The notes beneath the pieces are model-generated. The model saw only the letters and a list, made by a program, of their open reading frames with translations, did no database searches and was not told the origin of the DNA. Positions 52,168 to 60,283 of a stretch of DNA of 64,000 nt are shown piece after piece. This DNA is from CAZIGK01 sp964538615. GTDB lineage: Bacteria > Pseudomonadota > Alphaproteobacteria > Rickettsiales > RI-342. The translations under genes and the position numbers were made by a program. The stretch lies in contig CAZIGK010000010.1 in the NCBI GenBank assembly GCA_964538615.1, forward strand, positions 1 to 64,000, in the 5' to 3' direction. Positions within the stretch are counted from its first letter, which is position 1. Every line of letters begins with the position of its first letter.

Positions 52168-52298
52168 TAGAGAGTGTCGTCACGAGATGTTTAAAGGTCT
52201 GTAAACGACCTTTTTCTGTGCTTCCGGCTTGCATCTGTTCTACATGCACGGAAATGTCCGTTTTCGACAGATTCTTCCCCTCGTGACGACAGCATCTA
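52168..52298. repeat. TA-flanked fold-back (MITE-like) element
   Basis: Ends TAGAGAGTGTCGTCACGAG at 52168-52186 and its inverted partner at 52280-52298 agree at 16 of 19 positions, sharing the GTGTCGTCA motif with the element at 32799. About 131 bp, no coding capacity, TA at each outer end. It lies in the gene-free region 52088-52352 upstream of the small membrane genes. Confidence 0.68.
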
Positions 52299-52352
52299 GC
52301 GGGTCAGGGTGTATGTATGCTGTGGATTCTGACACGACAAAGCAGATGTGGA

Positions 52353-53183
52353 TTACGCGACAGTTTGTGCGGGCTGGCAGGCTTGCGTCTCCCGCAGGCT
52401 GATGGCAGGGGTATGGCCATCCGTAAGGAGGGGGGTGGCGGTTGTCGCGTGGAGCTGTGCCACGGCTTCCGCAGTGACCTGTGTTCCTTCTAATGCGCGG
52501 TAGAACGGGTAGAGGTTCAGGGTGATGGGGCGGTTGGGAATAGCAATATCCAGCCCGAAGCATTGTTTCATCTGATCTTGGATATGCGCGGCATGCTGTG
52601 CATCCTGCGCGGAAGCGGTGCCGTGATTCAGGCGTTGTGCCAATTGACGGAACTGCCTTTCGCTGACGCCCAATGTGGCCAGTTGGGTGAAAAATTGCTG
52701 AATGAGCGGGCCGGAATAGGCTGGGTTGTAAGTTTCCCCCAGTTTATGTTCTGCCAGCATTTGCAGGGCGGGTTCTACCGGGCTGCCAAACAAGCATTTT
52801 TCCGTGATATGCAAAGCGGTTGGGTGCGAAAATTGCTGAGCGGGCTGGTAATAACGCTCTGCACTGGTTACGGGGGCGCCCAGATTTTCGACCACATGAG
52901 CCTGTAGTGACGCATTGCCGACGGAAAAACACACCGCGAAAGGTCCGGCTTGCGGCATGGAGTGGGCAATGGCGCCCGCTGCATCCGGCGCTCTGAGGAA
53001 CTGCATGGTCACATGATCCGCTACAGAGGGGGGTGGGGTAGGGGTTGCCAGCAGGGTGGCATCCAGCAGGGTGGCCAGCTCCTCTCGCTGCTGTTGCTGT
53101 GCCTGATAGGTTGCATCATCCACACCAAACAGATGTTGATGTTCAAGAGAGCGCAGAAAGCCGTAAGAAAGGTAAGCGGGCAT
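52353..53183 (-). CDS. Hypothetical protein, 276 aa
   Basis: I do not recognise this protein. It is soluble, helix-rich, with many Gln and Ala residues, and starts MPAYLSYGFLRSLEHQHLFG. There is a Pro-rich stretch (TPTPPPS) at about residue 50. No signal peptide or membrane segment. I start at 53183 with AAGG about nine bases upstream; the frame opens at 53216. It is one of three unknown genes in a row on this strand. Confidence 0.55.
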   Translation of the reverse strand: MPAYLSYGFLRSLEHQHLFGVDDATYQAQQQQREELATLLDATLLATPTPPPSVADHVTMQFLRAPDAAGAIAHSMPQAGPFAVCFSVGNASLQAHVVENLGAPVTSAERYYQPAQQFSHPTALHITEKCLFGSPVEPALQMLAEHKLGETYNPAYSGPLIQQFFTQLATLGVSERQFRQLAQRLNHGTASAQDAQHAAHIQDQMKQCFGLDIAIPNRPITLNLYPFYRALEGTQVTAEAVAQLHATTATPLLTDGHTPAISLRETQACQPAQTVA

Positions 53184-53295
53184 GTTGGTTAGCCTTGAAG
53201 GGCATTTTATGAACAATGGTGGCTAGCATGCGCACTTCCTTCTTCTGCGTCAAGCAGGAACAGGCCTGATCAGGGAGGCTAAAGGCGTTGTTGGC

Positions 53296-54024
53296 TTAGA
53301 TGGCATCATCCTGCTGGTAGGCTGCCAGTGCCTGTTCGCGCATCCGTTCCGCATCCATGGCACTCAGTTGTTGTTCAATGTTGGTTTTGATACGGGCAGA
53401 AAACTCTGGATCTTTCAGGAAATCGGCGAAGGGATCGGCTGGCACGGAGGGGGCATGTTGCTGTTGATACGCACGTTGCGCCTGATGCCGAAGATGGGCG
53501 GGGGTGGGCGCGCTGCCCTGGGTGGCGGAAGCACCGCTCGCCGGAAATGCATCTGGCGTATCGGATGCGGGGTTCGCCATGGCTGTCCGTTCCGGAACAT
53601 GCAGGTAGCGTTGGCTACTGCCGCCATGGATACGATCAGCACCGATCCGGTTACGAAATAAGGTTGGGTCTTTGGGGTCATGGCTACCCGTTTTGGCCAG
53701 AAACGCTGGGGAAACATGCACGGGAACAGCCATATCCGTGCGCGTAGCTGCCGAGGTTGCGGCGGCATAGGGCTGTCCATCCGGTGTGGTGACCTCTGCG
53801 TCCGATGCCATATTGGCGATAATGCCGGGGTTTGGCAGGCTATCGGGCGGGGTGGGGGACTCCATGGTTGGCTGGGAAGCAACGGTGGGCTCAGGGCTGA
53901 GTGGAGCGTCTGTCGTCTCCGGTGGTGCGGGAGACGTGGAGGGTGGAGCGTTGGCAGCCAATGCGCCCGCAGAATTGGCGGCAGTTGCCGTTGCATCGCT
54001 ATGCAGCCCCATGGCGGTGAGCAT
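53296..54024 (-). CDS. Hypothetical Pro/Ala/Thr-rich protein, 242 aa
   Basis: The first about 100 residues are low complexity (Ala, Pro, Ser, Thr), unlike a folded domain; the C-terminal half has QRYLHVPERT and a Gln-rich helical end (PFADFLKDPEFSARIKTNIEQQLSAMDAERMREQALAAYQQ). The start is 15 bp after the stop of the preceding gene, so the pair is probably co-expressed. Function unknown; the disordered N-terminus could suggest a scaffold or an export-related protein. Confidence 0.5.
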   Translation of the reverse strand: MLTAMGLHSDATATAANSAGALAANAPPSTSPAPPETTDAPLSPEPTVASQPTMESPTPPDSLPNPGIIANMASDAEVTTPDGQPYAAATSAATRTDMAVPVHVSPAFLAKTGSHDPKDPTLFRNRIGADRIHGGSSQRYLHVPERTAMANPASDTPDAFPASGASATQGSAPTPAHLRHQAQRAYQQQHAPSVPADPFADFLKDPEFSARIKTNIEQQLSAMDAERMREQALAAYQQDDAI

Positions 54025-54039
54025 ATGGGTGCCGGGATC

Positions 54040-54495
54040 CTAACCGCTTTGATGCACGAGCACCTGCCCGACCAGACTGGCTGCCAGTCCAATGACGCCG
54101 CCAAACAGGGTATCCCCCAATATTTGGGCGCCTTTGGAAATGTTATCTCCCGTAAACTGGCGATAGAGGTGCGAAATCACGGGGATATGCTGTAGGGGAT
54201 TGATAACGTCCACCACATCCCAGAAGTTCAGGCCGTCCTCACCAACATAGGTTTTGCCATTGGGAGTGGCGGCAGGCGGTTCTGGCGAGATGACGATATG
54301 AGGTTTGCTGGCGGAGACCTGCGAGGTGCCGGTGGTGGAGGGGGTATCGGTGGGGTGCTGCGCGGCCAGCGTTGCTGCAAACGAGTGCTCCCCCCCTTTT
54401 GTCGCCTGAGCAGACGACACAGACGCGCCACCGCTGTTTTGTAACCACGGCAAAGCAGAATCATAGAGATGGGTGTTGCGCAAATCCGGTTGCAT
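54040..54495 (-). CDS. Hypothetical protein with C-terminal hydrophobic helix, 151 aa
   Basis: Ends in LNFWDVVDVINPLQHIPVISHLYRQFTGDNISKGAQILGDTLFGGVIGLAASLVGQVLVHQ, a motif set I recall from other alphaproteobacterial proteins of unknown role ('DVINPLQHIPxxSxxYRxxTGD'). The N-terminal half is a Ser/Thr/Ala-rich linker. Start at 54495 (MQPDLRNTH); the frame opens at 54531. Confidence 0.6.
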   Translation of the reverse strand: MQPDLRNTHLYDSALPWLQNSGGASVSSAQATKGGEHSFAATLAAQHPTDTPSTTGTSQVSASKPHIVISPEPPAATPNGKTYVGEDGLNFWDVVDVINPLQHIPVISHLYRQFTGDNISKGAQILGDTLFGGVIGLAASLVGQVLVHQSG

Positions 54496-54555
54496 GTCTG
54501 GCCTCTGTGCTTTGGGGAAAAAGATAAGCAAGAGCCGTGCCAGAATGCCGGAGGA

Positions 54556-56121
54556 CTATGCGGCAGGGGGAGAGCGGCGGCTGCGCAACAGGCTCCGCAG
54601 GCTTTGTATATCCAGCGCACGGCTGACAATAGCGAGCGAAAAATAGAGACCGCATCCTCCGCCGATGAGAAGCACGAGCAGCGCCACGCGCACCGTGAGT
54701 GACACATGGGGTTGAAACCATGGCTCATACCATGGCGCGCTCAGGGCAAGCACCACACCCATGCCCAGAGCGGCGACCCCCAGTTTTAGCAGGTTACGTT
54801 GCAGTCGTGTGTCCGGCTGCAAATGTTGGCGGCGGTAAAGAACCTTGGCCATGAGCAGGGCATTCACCCAGGCAGAGCAGGCAGTAGCCAAGGCAATACC
54901 CATATGTCCAATAAAGCGTATCAGGCTGAGGCTGAGTATCAGATTTACCACGACGCATACCAGTCCGATTTTGACCGGCGTTTTGGTGTCCTCATTGGCG
55001 TAAAAACCGGCACTTAGGCATTTAAGGGCAATATACGCAGGTAACCCAATGGAAAAGGCGCGCAGAGCCTGTACGGTATTATGGGTGTCTGAGGATGAGA
55101 ATTCTCCATGCTGAAACAACGTGGAAATAATGGGTTGCGCACAGAGAATCAGGCCGACCATCGCAGGGAGGGAGAACAGAATGCCCATCTCCAGAGCACG
55201 GTTTTGCAGGCGGATGGCTTCATCATGCGCCTGTTGACGGTAGGCTTTGGACAGCATGGGTAACAGCGCGGTGCCAATGGCAATGCCAATAATGCCTACA
55301 GGCAATTCATTCAATCGGTCAGCGTAATACAGAAACGAAACGGCGCCTGGAATGGTAGAGGCCAAAATATTATCCACCAGAATATTCACCTGTACAACCC
55401 CTGCGCCAAAGGCAACAGGCGCCATCCGCCTGAGCAGACATTTGACGTCTTCTGTCAGGCGGGGGACGCCGGGCAGGGGTAGGCAATCGGCGCGCAGGCA
55501 CCAAAATGCCATCCAAAGTAACTGGCAAAAGCCCGATGCCATCACCCCGTAGGCCAGTGCGTGTGCCACGGTGGGTGTGTAGGGGCTTGCGGCCAGCAAT
55601 GCCACGATAAAGGAGAGGTTGAGCAGCATGGGAGAGGCGGCGCCGGGGGCAAACCGTTCAAAGCTGTTTAAGACCCCGGTTAGCAGCGACATAAGCGCCA
55701 CAAAAATAAGATAGGGGAAACAGAAGCGAGCAAGATCTATGGTGAGGTGAAAGACGTAAGCATCGTGGCGGAAGCCGGGAGCCATCGCTGTCACGACCCA
55801 GGGCATGCCTAGCAACGCCAGCACGGTAATGCCCAGAAGTACCAGCAATAGCGCAGAAGCGGCTTCCCGCGCGAAACGCATGGCTTCTGCTTTGCTTTCT
55901 GCGGCAAGTTTGCCTGCAAAAATAGGAACAAAGGCGGCACTGAAAGCGCCTTCTGCCAGCATACGCCGGAAAAAGTTGGGCAGGCGGTAGGCAATGATAA
56001 ACGCATCGGTCAGGGGGCCGGCACCGGCATACATGGCAATCAGCATATCGCGGATAAAGCCCAGAATACGGGAGCCCAGTGTGTAAATGCCAATGGTGGC
56101 GACAGAGCGGAAAAGGGACAT
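54556..56121 (-). CDS. murJ: Lipid II flippase MurJ
   Basis: MVF/MOP-family flippase that moves lipid II to the periplasmic side for peptidoglycan synthesis. About 14 helices. MSLFRSVATIGIYTLGSRILGFIRDMLIA starts the protein, and DAFIIAYRLPNFFRRMLAEGAFSAAFVPIF is the conserved cavity-lining region. 521 aa from the start at 56121; the frame opens 12 codons earlier. The C-terminal end is Arg-rich (LRSRRSP). Confidence 0.94.
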   Translation of the reverse strand: MSLFRSVATIGIYTLGSRILGFIRDMLIAMYAGAGPLTDAFIIAYRLPNFFRRMLAEGAFSAAFVPIFAGKLAAESKAEAMRFAREAASALLLVLLGITVLALLGMPWVVTAMAPGFRHDAYVFHLTIDLARFCFPYLIFVALMSLLTGVLNSFERFAPGAASPMLLNLSFIVALLAASPYTPTVAHALAYGVMASGFCQLLWMAFWCLRADCLPLPGVPRLTEDVKCLLRRMAPVAFGAGVVQVNILVDNILASTIPGAVSFLYYADRLNELPVGIIGIAIGTALLPMLSKAYRQQAHDEAIRLQNRALEMGILFSLPAMVGLILCAQPIISTLFQHGEFSSSDTHNTVQALRAFSIGLPAYIALKCLSAGFYANEDTKTPVKIGLVCVVVNLILSLSLIRFIGHMGIALATACSAWVNALLMAKVLYRRQHLQPDTRLQRNLLKLGVAALGMGVVLALSAPWYEPWFQPHVSLTVRVALLVLLIGGGCGLYFSLAIVSRALDIQSLRSLLRSRRSPPAA

Positions 56122-56300
56122 GCAACAAGCCTGCAAAATGCGATTTTTAGTGCCCATTGTCTGTGTTTATGCCAGACAATGGTGAGAATAGAGCGTATAA
56201 ACCATACGGCTAACTTATACTATTGTTTATGTATCCACTAGATAGAGTATGAAGAGAGCCTGAAGCTTATATTTTTGCGGTAACAAAAGGATAGTCTGCG

Positions 56301-57263
56301 ATGCTTTTATGGACGATTGCCCAACTGACGGCGGGTCTGGCGATGCTTTTTTGGGGCGGAGACTGGCTGGTGAAAGGCGCGGTAGGTATGGCGCATCGGC
56401 TGGGAGTTTCTACCTTGGTGATTGGTCTGACGGTCGTGGCGTTTGGTACCTCGGCACCGGAGTTAGTGTTGAGCATGGAAGCCGCACTGGACGGCTATCC
56501 TGCCATTGCTTTTGGCAATGTGGTGGGAAGTAATATTGCCAATATTCTCCTGATTATTGGGGCGGCGGCCTGTATCTGGCCGGTGGCGATTGGAGAGATT
56601 TCGCACCGTGAAAATATCTATGTGCTGGTGTTGACCGCCGTGGTGGTGGCCTGTGCCTGGGGCGGTGTGGTGCCACGTTGGGTAGGGGTTGGGTTGCTGG
56701 TTTCGTTACTGGGGATGACGGTGTGGTTATATCGCGCAGCCAGACGGGACTTTAAAGCCGGGCAGTTGACATCGGGTGATGCGGATCAGGCGCCGGAAGA
56801 GGAACGTATGTCTACGGGCAAGGCGATATTTTGGGCGGGGCTGGGTCTGGTCGTGCTGGTGGCTGGGTCACGGGTATTGGTGCCTGCCGCCGTGGAGCTG
56901 GCGCGTTATTTTGGTTGGTCCGAGGCCTTGATTGGGGTCACGTTGGTGGCGGTGGGTACCTCCACGCCAGAGCTGGCTACCTCGCTGGTCGCCGCCTGGA
57001 AGCGTCAAAGTGATATTGCGATTGGCAACGTGTTGGGCAGTAATATTTTCAATATTGCCGGCGTGTTGGGGGCAGTAAGCATTGTCAAGCCTATACCGGT
57101 TGCGGAACGTTTTTTGCATGGCGATATGCCCGTGCTGGTCGGGGTATCCTTGCTGTTGACGTTGATTATTTTACGTTGTCGTACGGTGGGTCGGGGGATT
57201 GGCCTCTTGATGCTAGCAGGGTTTGTAGGCTATAACCTGCTACAATTCTTTTATTTGAGGTAA
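56301..57263 (+). CDS. CaCA family sodium/calcium antiporter (YrbG type)
   Basis: Ca2+/Na+ or H+ exchanger with two inverted repeats of five helices. The alpha-1 motif VIGLTVVAFGTSAPELVLSMEAAL and the alpha-2 motif LIGVTLVAVGTSTPELATSLVAAWKRQSDIAIGNVLGSNIFNI carry the ion-binding GTS(A/T)PE sequences. 320 aa. Six bases separate it from secF, so both may share a transcript. Confidence 0.9.
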   Translation: MLLWTIAQLTAGLAMLFWGGDWLVKGAVGMAHRLGVSTLVIGLTVVAFGTSAPELVLSMEAALDGYPAIAFGNVVGSNIANILLIIGAAACIWPVAIGEISHRENIYVLVLTAVVVACAWGGVVPRWVGVGLLVSLLGMTVWLYRAARRDFKAGQLTSGDADQAPEEERMSTGKAIFWAGLGLVVLVAGSRVLVPAAVELARYFGWSEALIGVTLVAVGTSTPELATSLVAAWKRQSDIAIGNVLGSNIFNIAGVLGAVSIVKPIPVAERFLHGDMPVLVGVSLLLTLIILRCRTVGRGIGLLMLAGFVGYNLLQFFYLR

Positions 57264-57269
57264 CCCCTT

Positions 57270-58202
57270 ATGGCAATGGCACGAAAAACAGCACAATACC
57301 AGTGGAACTTCATGCGCTGGCGCATGCCAGCTCTGGCGGCGAGCCTGCTAGTGATTATGGGCAGTCTGGTATTATTTGCGGTTAATGGGCTGAATTATGG
57401 CATTGATTTTGCCGGAGGGGTGGTGTTGGAAATCCACACCGAAAAGGAAGTGCCCTTGTCCGAGCTGCGGCATGTGCTGGGCAAGGCCTATCCGGAAGTG
57501 AGCTTGCAGGCTTTTGGGGAAGGCAATGTCATGATTCGCCTGCCTAACCCAGAAGATGGCGATGCCAAAGCCGTGGTAACGGGGGTGAAAGAGGTGCTTG
57601 CAACAGCACTGGAGCAGCCCGTTGAGTTTCGCCGTGCGGAATATGTAGGCCCACAGGTGGGGGATGAGTTGAAGCGCAGCGGACTGTTGGCGTTGATGCT
57701 CTCCTTTGTGGCGATGATGGTGTATATCTGGTTCCGGTTTGAATGGCAGTATGGTTTGGGGGGGATTTTGGCGCTGGTACATGATGCTGCGCTGACCCTT
57801 GGGCTCTTTCTGGTCACCGGACTGGAGTTCAACCTGACATCCGTGGCGGCGCTGTTGACGATTGTTGGTTATTCTATCAATGACTCGGTCGTGATTTATG
57901 ACCGTATCCGCGAGAATTTACGCCGTTACAAAAAAATGCCGCTCAACGATGTGATTAACCTGAGTTTGAATGAAACCCTCTCCCGCACCATGCTTACCGG
58001 CGGGACGACTCTGATTGCGCTGGTGGCTTTAGTGCTATTTGGTGGAGAGGCGATTTTCGGCTTTAGTCTGGCGGTATTTTTTGGCGTGGTGGTGGGGACC
58101 TACTCGTCCATTTTCATCTCTGCCCCTGTGCTGGTGTATATTGGTGTGAACCGTGAAGAAAAGGCTCCGGCAGCAGATGGATTTAACCACATCAACGCCT
58201 GA
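57270..58202 (+). CDS. secF: Protein-export membrane protein SecF
   Basis: Accessory translocase subunit using the proton gradient to help move preproteins. Six helices; the first-loop motif LNYGIDFAGGVVLEIHTE and the late IVGYSINDSVVIYDRIREN and YSSIFISAPVLV are SecF-specific. 310 aa. SecD is normally adjacent and is not: upstream is the antiporter. The start of ribF overlaps its 3' end. Confidence 0.94.
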   Translation: MAMARKTAQYQWNFMRWRMPALAASLLVIMGSLVLFAVNGLNYGIDFAGGVVLEIHTEKEVPLSELRHVLGKAYPEVSLQAFGEGNVMIRLPNPEDGDAKAVVTGVKEVLATALEQPVEFRRAEYVGPQVGDELKRSGLLALMLSFVAMMVYIWFRFEWQYGLGGILALVHDAALTLGLFLVTGLEFNLTSVAALLTIVGYSINDSVVIYDRIRENLRRYKKMPLNDVINLSLNETLSRTMLTGGTTLIALVALVLFGGEAIFGFSLAVFFGVVVGTYSSIFISAPVLVYIGVNREEKAPAADGFNHINA

Positions 58203-59181
58203 TGGCGACACAAAGGCAGCGGTAACGGTCTTTCGCGGCTGGCGGCACGTGCCAGCGCACCTACAACAGTGTGCTGTGGCGCTCGGCAATTTTGACGGGT
58301 TACACCGGGGGCACCGGGTCGTGATTGAGACGCTGGTGCGGGAAGCCGAACATTTGCGGGTTCCCGCTGTGGTGGTGCGTTTTTACCCGCATCCGCGGCA
58401 GGTTTTGTCGCATCAGCCACCCGCAGCGATGTTGCGACTGCGCGAGCAGGTGCGTCTTTTGCGTGAAATGGGCGTGCAGGGCTTATGTTTCTTGCGCTTC
58501 ACCCCCCACTTGCAGCATATGAGCCCCCAGACGTTTATGGAAGAGATTCTATTGGCTGGCCTACAGGCGCGTTTGGTGGTGACGGGGGATGATTTTCGGT
58601 TTGGTTATCAGCGGGCCGGGCATGTGGCGATGCTGCGTGCGTTTTTAGCGCCGCACGCAGTGCTTGCATACGCCGTGCCACAGCAACATATGGATGGAAT
58701 GCGTTTTGCAACCAGCAACATTCGTCAGGCACTAATAGACGGAAACATGCCGGAAGCGGAACGATTGCTGGGGCGGCCTTTTGCCATGGCGGGGTATGTC
58801 AGCCATGGCGATAAGCGCGGGCGGGTGCTGGGTATGCCAACCGCAAATATTCACCTGCCACAACTGCAACTGCCACGCAAGGGGGTCTATGCCGCACGCG
58901 TCTATGGCGCGGGGTTGCAGGGGGGCGAGGCGGTCGTGAATATCGGTCAGCGCCCGACAGTGGGGGGAGAGGCCCCGCGACTGGAAGCGCATGTGCTGGA
59001 TGCCAGTGGCGATTGGTATGGTCAGTGGTTGCGTGTGGAGTTGAAGCATTTTCTGCGCGATGAACAGCGGTTTGACGGGCTGGATGCCTTGCAACAGCAG
59101 ATGCAGCAGGATAAACAGCAGGCCGCCACATGGTTGAAAGCCCATGCGGAGGCAGACAGGCAGGAGAGACAGAATGCGTAA
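58177..59181 (+). CDS. ribF: Bifunctional riboflavin kinase/FAD synthetase
   Basis: Makes FMN and FAD. N-terminal FAD-synthetase domain with AVALGNFDGLHRGHRVVI (HxGH), VTGDDFRFGYQRAGH; C-terminal riboflavin kinase domain with GYVSHGDKRGRVLGMPTANI and VVNIGQRPTVGG. I start at 58177 (MDLTTSTPDGD), with AAGG about 11 bases upstream; a GTG at 58153 is possible. Overlaps secF by 26 bp and lspA by 8 bp, so translation is coupled. Confidence 0.93.
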   Translation: MDLTTSTPDGDTKAAVTVFRGWRHVPAHLQQCAVALGNFDGLHRGHRVVIETLVREAEHLRVPAVVVRFYPHPRQVLSHQPPAAMLRLREQVRLLREMGVQGLCFLRFTPHLQHMSPQTFMEEILLAGLQARLVVTGDDFRFGYQRAGHVAMLRAFLAPHAVLAYAVPQQHMDGMRFATSNIRQALIDGNMPEAERLLGRPFAMAGYVSHGDKRGRVLGMPTANIHLPQLQLPRKGVYAARVYGAGLQGGEAVVNIGQRPTVGGEAPRLEAHVLDASGDWYGQWLRVELKHFLRDEQRFDGLDALQQQMQQDKQQAATWLKAHAEADRQERQNA

Positions 59182-59665
59182 ATGCGGGTGGGGAATCGTG
59201 ACCCTGTTGCTGGTGTTGGTGCTGGATCAATGGAGCAAATGGTATGTGGTGGAAGTGATGGTGCTTTCTGCCAACCCACGGGAAGTGACAGGTTTTTTCA
59301 ATCTGGTGATGGTATGGAATTATGGGGTCAGCTTTGGCATGCTGGCCAATAACCATGAACTGGGACGATGGTTGTTGATTGGGCTGTCTGGCTCTATTGC
59401 GCTGGGGGTGGCCGTCTGGATGGTGCGTACCCGGCATAAACTGTTACAACTGGCTCAGGGGCTGGTGATTGGCGGGGCGGTGGGCAATATTGTGGATCGG
59501 TTCCGTTATGGGGCGGTGGCGGATTTTCTGGATCTGCACTGGCGGGGGTATCACTGGCCAGCATTTAATGTGGCGGATGCTGCGATTGTTTGTGGTGTTG
59601 CGTTGTTGTTGTTGGACGGTATAGTGATGAACCCGCAACAGGCGAGTTCTGGTGCGAAAGCGTAG
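59174..59665 (+). CDS. lspA: Lipoprotein signal peptidase LspA
   Basis: Aspartic protease in the inner membrane that cleaves signal peptides from prolipoproteins. Catalytic aspartates are in GNIVDRFRYGAVADFLDLHW and FNVADAAIVCGVAL; the other family motifs are LDQWSKWYVV and FFNLVMVWNYGVSFG. 163 aa from ATG 59174 with GGAGA six bases before. It is followed by a lipoprotein gene. Confidence 0.94.
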   Translation: MRKCGWGIVTLLLVLVLDQWSKWYVVEVMVLSANPREVTGFFNLVMVWNYGVSFGMLANNHELGRWLLIGLSGSIALGVAVWMVRTRHKLLQLAQGLVIGGAVGNIVDRFRYGAVADFLDLHWRGYHWPAFNVADAAIVCGVALLLLDGIVMNPQQASSGAKA

Positions 59666-59720
59666 GGCAAACGACCCGAACGCCCGACGTGATACATAAG
59701 TTAAGGGGTGAAGAAGCCAT

Positions 59721-60278
59721 ATGATGCCGCAACGTACCACGGTTACACAGATACGGTTGCATGCCTGTCGGCGGGGATTGCTGGCCACGCTGTTGGTACT
59801 GGCTGTCAGTGCTTGTTCCGGCAGTGATGCCAAGCGCATTCTGGGCATGGAGCGAAAATCACCGGATGAGTTTAAGGTCGTCAGTTTGCCGCCCCTGAGC
59901 CTGCCGCCGGAATACCATCTGGTGCCGCCACGCTCGGATGAGCGGCATGTGCGCAGTGACTTACCGGACAAGCAGAGTGCGCGGGAACTGTTGACCGGAC
60001 GCGCTGCACCGGAGGCAGATACCGTGGCGTTGGCACGATCTGACCAGTTGATGTTGGAAAAAGCAGGTATTCAACGCGTATTGCCCGATATACGCACCAT
60101 GGTGGAAGATGACTTTGTCGGTTCCGATATAGCAGAAGCGGAACGGGAAAAAAGTTTTTGGGAGCATATGAAGGCCGGTACCCTGTTGTTTGACCCGGAT
60201 GAAGGCGCGGAAGATCGTGAAGCGGTGAATCCGGTGAGTGAGGCAGAACGGTTGCGTAAGCAGCGGAATCAGGAGTAA
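59721..60278 (+). CDS. BamF-like lipoprotein (DUF3035)
   Basis: Signal peptide with lipobox: LLATLLVLAVSAC, cleavage before Cys32 (A-V-S-A-C). The mature N-terminus has the RKSPDEFKVVSLPPLSLPPEY motif, with the RxPDEF signature shared by BamC and the alphaproteobacterial BAM component BamF. This suggests an outer-membrane protein assembly role. 185 aa. Located between lspA and M16 protease genes. Confidence 0.8.
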   Translation: MMPQRTTVTQIRLHACRRGLLATLLVLAVSACSGSDAKRILGMERKSPDEFKVVSLPPLSLPPEYHLVPPRSDERHVRSDLPDKQSARELLTGRAAPEADTVALARSDQLMLEKAGIQRVLPDIRTMVEDDFVGSDIAEAEREKSFWEHMKAGTLLFDPDEGAEDREAVNPVSEAERLRKQRNQE

Positions 60279-60283
60279 AAAAC

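Noticed and set aside
53415..54104. 229-codon minus-strand frame over the Pro-rich hypothetical gene
   Set aside because: Alternative frame of the same low-complexity DNA; the frame at 53296-54024 fits the neighbouring gene spacing better.
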